Source: Flavobacterium lotistagni (GTDB lineage: Bacteria > Bacteroidota > Bacteroidia > Flavobacteriales > Flavobacteriaceae). Taken from it: a stretch of DNA of 64,000 bases. The notes beneath the pieces were generated by a model, which worked only from the letters and a program-made list of their open reading frames with translations, made no database searches and was not told where the DNA came from. The position numbers and the translations under genes are program-made. The DNA is taken from positions 1 through 64,000 of the forward strand of contig NZ_JAAJBU010000012.1 in the NCBI RefSeq assembly GCF_011392125.1. The letters are read 5' to 3'. Shown one piece after another: positions 60,843-64,000 of this stretch (positions within the stretch are counted from its first letter, which is position 1; every line of letters starts with the position of its first letter).

Positions 60843-61019
60843 CTTCTTTTGTATCAAGACAAAAGAAGAAGTCACCGTTAAGCTGGCTTAGCTTTTCAAT
60901 TTAGTTTTTAGCTCAATTTTATGCCAGCCTTGATTTTTTTGTTACTTTTTGCATCAAGGCAAAAAGTAAATGAATTCGATGAACCTCCTAACGTCGGTTT
61001 ATATCAAGACAAAAAGTAA
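60843..61019. repeat. Hairpin elements with GCATCAAGGC-type loops
   Basis: Arms CTTCTTTT and AAAAGAAG enclose GTATCAAGAC at 60843-60868; arms TTACTTTTT and AAAAAGTAA enclose GCATCAAGGC at 60942-60969. A half copy is at 61011-61019 and a related one at 63874-63895. They belong to an intergenic repeat family of this genome and may be transcription terminators on either strand. Confidence 0.7.
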
Positions 61020-61055
61020 AGAACTCCAATGTCTCACTTAGCGAAGAAAAAAAGC

Positions 61056-63548
61056 TTATTGCGGCATCGCCGCAAAGACCGAATTCTCAATATTCACAAA
61101 AACCGAATCCAAATCCGAATTGTCCACTACCCCATCACCATTCATATCCGTATTCAATACCCCAAAATTAGAGTTATCGATATCAGTGAACACCGTATCT
61201 AAATCTGAATTGTCAATCGCTCCATCCTGGTTGACATCGCCCGAGAAAAATGCCCAACCTGCAGCAATAGGGGTCATATTGCTTCCATAAGCTTTGTTGT
61301 CAGCGGTCGTGAAATCATATTGGGTGTTGGCTCCCGCACTGATCGCAACGGGCGCAGCACTCCAGGTTGCTATAAAATTACCTCCTTTGACCGCCACAAA
61401 ATAGTTACCGTCAGGCACTGAGGTGAAAACGGCATTCGCGATTCCGTCGGTGCCCAACATGGCACTGGTACTGGCTTGTAGGCCGAGGTCGGTGCTTCGA
61501 AACAAGGAAAGTGTTACCGGTACCACCTCGCTCGGGCTGAGACTGCTGCCTTGGTTCATTGCCACCGGACGCATCGTGCCCTGAGTAGGATCATAAAAAT
61601 CCTGCACAAAAAACTTGACTTGCATGGTGGCGCCACAACTCACAGTGATGACCAGACTGGCCGTACTGGCGCACTGCCCGGCTGAGGGCGTGAAAGTATA
61701 GGTGGTGGTTTGGGTGTTGTTCAAGGCCGGCTGCCAGCTTCCAACAATACCATTGTTAGCGGTAAGGGGCAGCGGTTCAAGAGGACTACCGCTACAAATC
61801 GGAACAATTGGAGTAAAAGTAGGAATAGTCAAGTTTTGGCAAACCGCTATCGTATTGGAATAACCCGAGATGACCGTACCGTTTTTGGCCCGAACACGGT
61901 AATAATAATTAGTATTCACCGCCAAGCCGCTCACCAAAGCGCTTGTAGATCCTGATCCGCTGATGGGTTTGCTTTGGTAACCGCTGACGTAAGAATCAAT
62001 TAGGTTGGTGGCGGCAAACGAGTGCCCGCCAAGGTCGGAGACATCATCCAGGTCGGATACCACCCATTGGGTCCCCAGGGTTGGAAAACCTGAGCTCGGA
62101 TTGACCGTCACCCCTGCGGTAACATTGGGCAAACGGACCAAAGTGCGGTCTAGTGCCGTGTTGCTGCCACTATTCCAGGCTGTACCCGGGTCTTCGCCGA
62201 TGCGTCCGAATATATCTACATAACTCGCAGTAGATATTTTGTAGAGTGCAATCGTATCATCTCCGTTGAAATCGATAGTCCCAGAAATGGTCGCCACCCC
62301 ACTGTATAGTGTAGCGTTGGTATTTTTGTAAACAACAGTTGCACCGTGAGGAAGCTGTCCACTCAATGTTGTAGTGACCGAAGGGGTGTTTGCCCCGTTG
62401 AGAAATAGTTGCAGCCTATAATCCGCAAGATTGACGGTACTGCCTGTGCCATTGTATATCTCAATATACTTATTGAAAGAAGAGCCTTCGACATATTCTG
62501 AAAAAAGCAAGTCAGTGGTGTTTTGGGGAGTCATTACCGAGAAATTGGGGCTAGCACTCACATCGAGTAAGTACCCGTCAGCGGCATTGGCAATAAGGGT
62601 CCAGTTTGCGGTAAATGAAGTACTGTTAACGGTAGAAGCGGCATTAGCCACTGGAGCTGCCACAACTAATGGGGTCCCCCAAATCGCAGTAACATACTCC
62701 GGATGGTCAATGAACGGGTTACGATTATGCTGCGGAGTTTGGTAATAAATAGCATCGTTGCGCGCAATCTCCTTTGCACTTACAGGATCATTGGTGCTCC
62801 AAGCAATAAGCATATTCAGAAACCAGGGTTTATAATTGTTCCCAGTAGCAACATCGGCAATTTGGGTACTACCATTGGCGGTGATCCAACTGCTTATCTG
62901 GTCTTTGTAGCGGGTGATGATATAGAGGTATGCCCGAGCAAAGTCACCTTTGTACTCGTCAATTGGCTCAAAGACAAAACCCGTGTAGCCGGGCACGCCG
63001 CAATTACCAACTTTACTACCGTTGGTAGAAGTCCAGGAAACTGCTGAAGGATTTACTGCACCAATCGGATAATTGCTTTTCATTGCATTGACATACTGAT
63101 CTGAAGGAAACAAATGATGTAGGTCTGTATACTGCGGATTGCTTGCATTATCTATCCCACCCCACCAGGATCTCGGGAAACAATGTTCACGTGAGTAACA
63201 ACTGCCTTCGGCGCTAGCATTCCCGCATTGCGAGGTGAACAGCGTATAGGTGTAAGCGGGCGTGCTGTTAGGACGGTCGCTATACATGTCCCAGATTTGG
63301 GTCGGCGCCGAAGGGCGTACATCAGTATATTGATAGGCATCCCATGTGTCGAAACTAGTACTGGTATAAGGCAATTTGACATGGCTTGTACTAGTGATGA
63401 TTTTGAGAGCAGTACGGAGGTTTTCTCCTGATAGCCCGTTGGCGGTATTATAATAACCCGCTGGGATTTGCCCGAACGCTTGCCCAAAACATAACAACAC
63501 TAAAATCGAAATTCGCAACACAGAGATAATTTTATTCTTAACATTCAA
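61056..63548 (-). CDS. Secreted endonuclease I with lamin-tail-like and EF-loop repeats
   Basis: This 830-aa protein has a signal peptide (residues 1-26, cleavage after FGQ). Residues about 30-300 form an endonuclease I domain with SCYSREHCFPRSW (118-128) and TDLHHLFPSD (141-150), the metal-bound catalytic region. A lamin-tail-like domain (LLFSEYVEGSSFNKYIEIYN) and FN3-like segments (NTNYYYRVRAKNG) follow. The C-terminus has two calcium-loop repeats (DVNQDGAIDNSDLDTVF; DMNGDGVVDNSDLDSVF), dockerin-like. It probably degrades extracellular DNA for phosphate or biofilm turnover. Flanking repeats surround it. Confidence 0.93.
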   Translation of the reverse strand: MNVKNKIISVLRISILVLLCFGQAFGQIPAGYYNTANGLSGENLRTALKIITSTSHVKLPYTSTSFDTWDAYQYTDVRPSAPTQIWDMYSDRPNSTPAYTYTLFTSQCGNASAEGSCYSREHCFPRSWWGGIDNASNPQYTDLHHLFPSDQYVNAMKSNYPIGAVNPSAVSWTSTNGSKVGNCGVPGYTGFVFEPIDEYKGDFARAYLYIITRYKDQISSWITANGSTQIADVATGNNYKPWFLNMLIAWSTNDPVSAKEIARNDAIYYQTPQHNRNPFIDHPEYVTAIWGTPLVVAAPVANAASTVNSTSFTANWTLIANAADGYLLDVSASPNFSVMTPQNTTDLLFSEYVEGSSFNKYIEIYNGTGSTVNLADYRLQLFLNGANTPSVTTTLSGQLPHGATVVYKNTNATLYSGVATISGTIDFNGDDTIALYKISTASYVDIFGRIGEDPGTAWNSGSNTALDRTLVRLPNVTAGVTVNPSSGFPTLGTQWVVSDLDDVSDLGGHSFAATNLIDSYVSGYQSKPISGSGSTSALVSGLAVNTNYYYRVRAKNGTVISGYSNTIAVCQNLTIPTFTPIVPICSGSPLEPLPLTANNGIVGSWQPALNNTQTTTYTFTPSAGQCASTASLVITVSCGATMQVKFFVQDFYDPTQGTMRPVAMNQGSSLSPSEVVPVTLSLFRSTDLGLQASTSAMLGTDGIANAVFTSVPDGNYFVAVKGGNFIATWSAAPVAISAGANTQYDFTTADNKAYGSNMTPIAAGWAFFSGDVNQDGAIDNSDLDTVFTDIDNSNFGVLNTDMNGDGVVDNSDLDSVFVNIENSVFAAMPQ

Positions 63549-64000
63549 CTAGTCTGCAAATGTACTAGAATTGTAAGAAATCTGAGTGCAAAAATGAACC
63601 ACACTAGCATAAACGCATGAACTCCAAAAACCAATACGAAAACCAAGAGCCACAAACAAAGGTGTGAGCGCAATAAGAGCTGAGCGTTAAGAAAATGTCC
63701 CGTGGATTTTTTGGAGGAGTGCTGGCCCTTGTGATAATTTACAAGAGAAAAGAGCGAGACTTGATTTTTTGCTTCATTGGTAAATATTTCTAAGAGGAGT
63801 GCGGTGAATCTCCTGACGTCGGTTTTCCTCACTGGATATTTTTTTATAGGAGTTTGGTGAAGCTCCTAAAGTCGCTTTGCATCAAGACAAAAAGCAAATA
63901 ACTCTTTCCCGACGATTATTTCAACAACAAACCAAAGATCTTGCTTTGCACTCACCCCGGCCTTCATAAAACCGGGCTAAAAATTAAAATCAATCGCGTT
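63549..64000. other. Repeat-rich intergenic DNA, no supported gene
   Basis: GAATCTCCTGACGTCGGTTT (63805) and GAAGCTCCTAAAGTCGCTTT (about 63859) are variants of GAACCTCCTAACGTCGGTTT near 60981. The end of the window repeats the TTCATAAAACCGGGC unit seen near 60610 and 60710. A 95-codon ORF on the minus strand (63545-63832) overlaps these repeats and is not trusted. Confidence 0.7.

Noticed and set aside
63545..63832. Minus-strand 95-aa ORF next to endonuclease I
   Set aside because: Overlaps repeat variants, hydrophobic low-complexity translation, and abuts the nuclease upstream region.

Overview
The window looks like a chromosomal segment of a Bacteroidota bacterium, probably a Flavobacterium-like genus. 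It is AT-rich, several promoters fit the Bacteroidota pattern (-33 TTG, -7 TAnnTTTG), and gene families such as a GH130 remnant, an endonuclease I with calcium-loop repeats, and a C-terminally extended isocitrate dehydrogenase fit that phylum. Genus is inferred, not proven.

Region 1 (1 to about 24.8 kb) is the right part of an HK97-type siphovirus prophage. It opens with a diversity-generating retroelement (DGR): two tandem target genes, a 73-nt template repeat and a reverse transcriptase. Both variable repeats differ from the template only at template adenines. Adenine and cytosine DNA methyltransferases follow, the latter with a long overlapping second reading frame. Then come terminase, portal, protease, capsid, head-tail connectors, tail tube, frameshifted tail chaperones, tape measure, tail hub, tail-tip proteins with an SGNH esterase, a lysis cassette (membrane protein, GH19-like endolysin, nested spanin-like pair), and a minus-strand integrase next to tRNA-Ser(UGA), the likely attachment site. 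The left end of the prophage is outside the window.

Region 2 (25.2 to 31.9 kb) is core and accessory chromosome: icd, a small conserved-looking gene, a sua5-type threonylcarbamoyl-AMP synthase gene broken by one in-frame TGA, then a minus-strand block (AraC regulator, beta-barrel-like protein, SDR, membrane protein, flavin oxidoreductase) and the C-terminal remnant of a GH130 phosphorylase. A decayed copy of the sua5 3' end lies beyond that block.

Region 3 (32.2 to 43.6 kb) is the best candidate for an undescribed system. Eight co-directional genes with mostly short spacers encode a membrane-embedded P-loop NTPase with a long helical C-terminus, a membrane protein, a patatin-like phospholipase with inserted membrane helices, an endonuclease/exonuclease/phosphatase-fold enzyme, a membrane protein ending in a YEATS-like beta domain (interrupted by one TGA), a small beta-rich protein, a secreted coiled-coil/beta-barrel protein, and a multi-pass membrane protein. 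An NTPase combined with membrane-attacking and phosphodiester-cleaving enzymes suggests a membrane-associated defence or stress-response operon.

Region 4 (43.7 to 50.3 kb) holds a serine hydrolase, a GH1 beta-glucosidase, a glycosyltransferase, an LpxH-like phosphoesterase, a coiled-coil protein and an XRE regulator, with two related clusters of inverted-repeat DNA around the GH1-to-phosphoesterase segment. Region 5 (50.6 to 60.3 kb) is a type I restriction-modification locus in which four accessory genes (NA37/NdpA-like, membrane protein, two nuclease-fold proteins) lie between hsdS and hsdR. Region 6 (60.3 to 64 kb) is repeat-rich DNA around a secreted endonuclease I.
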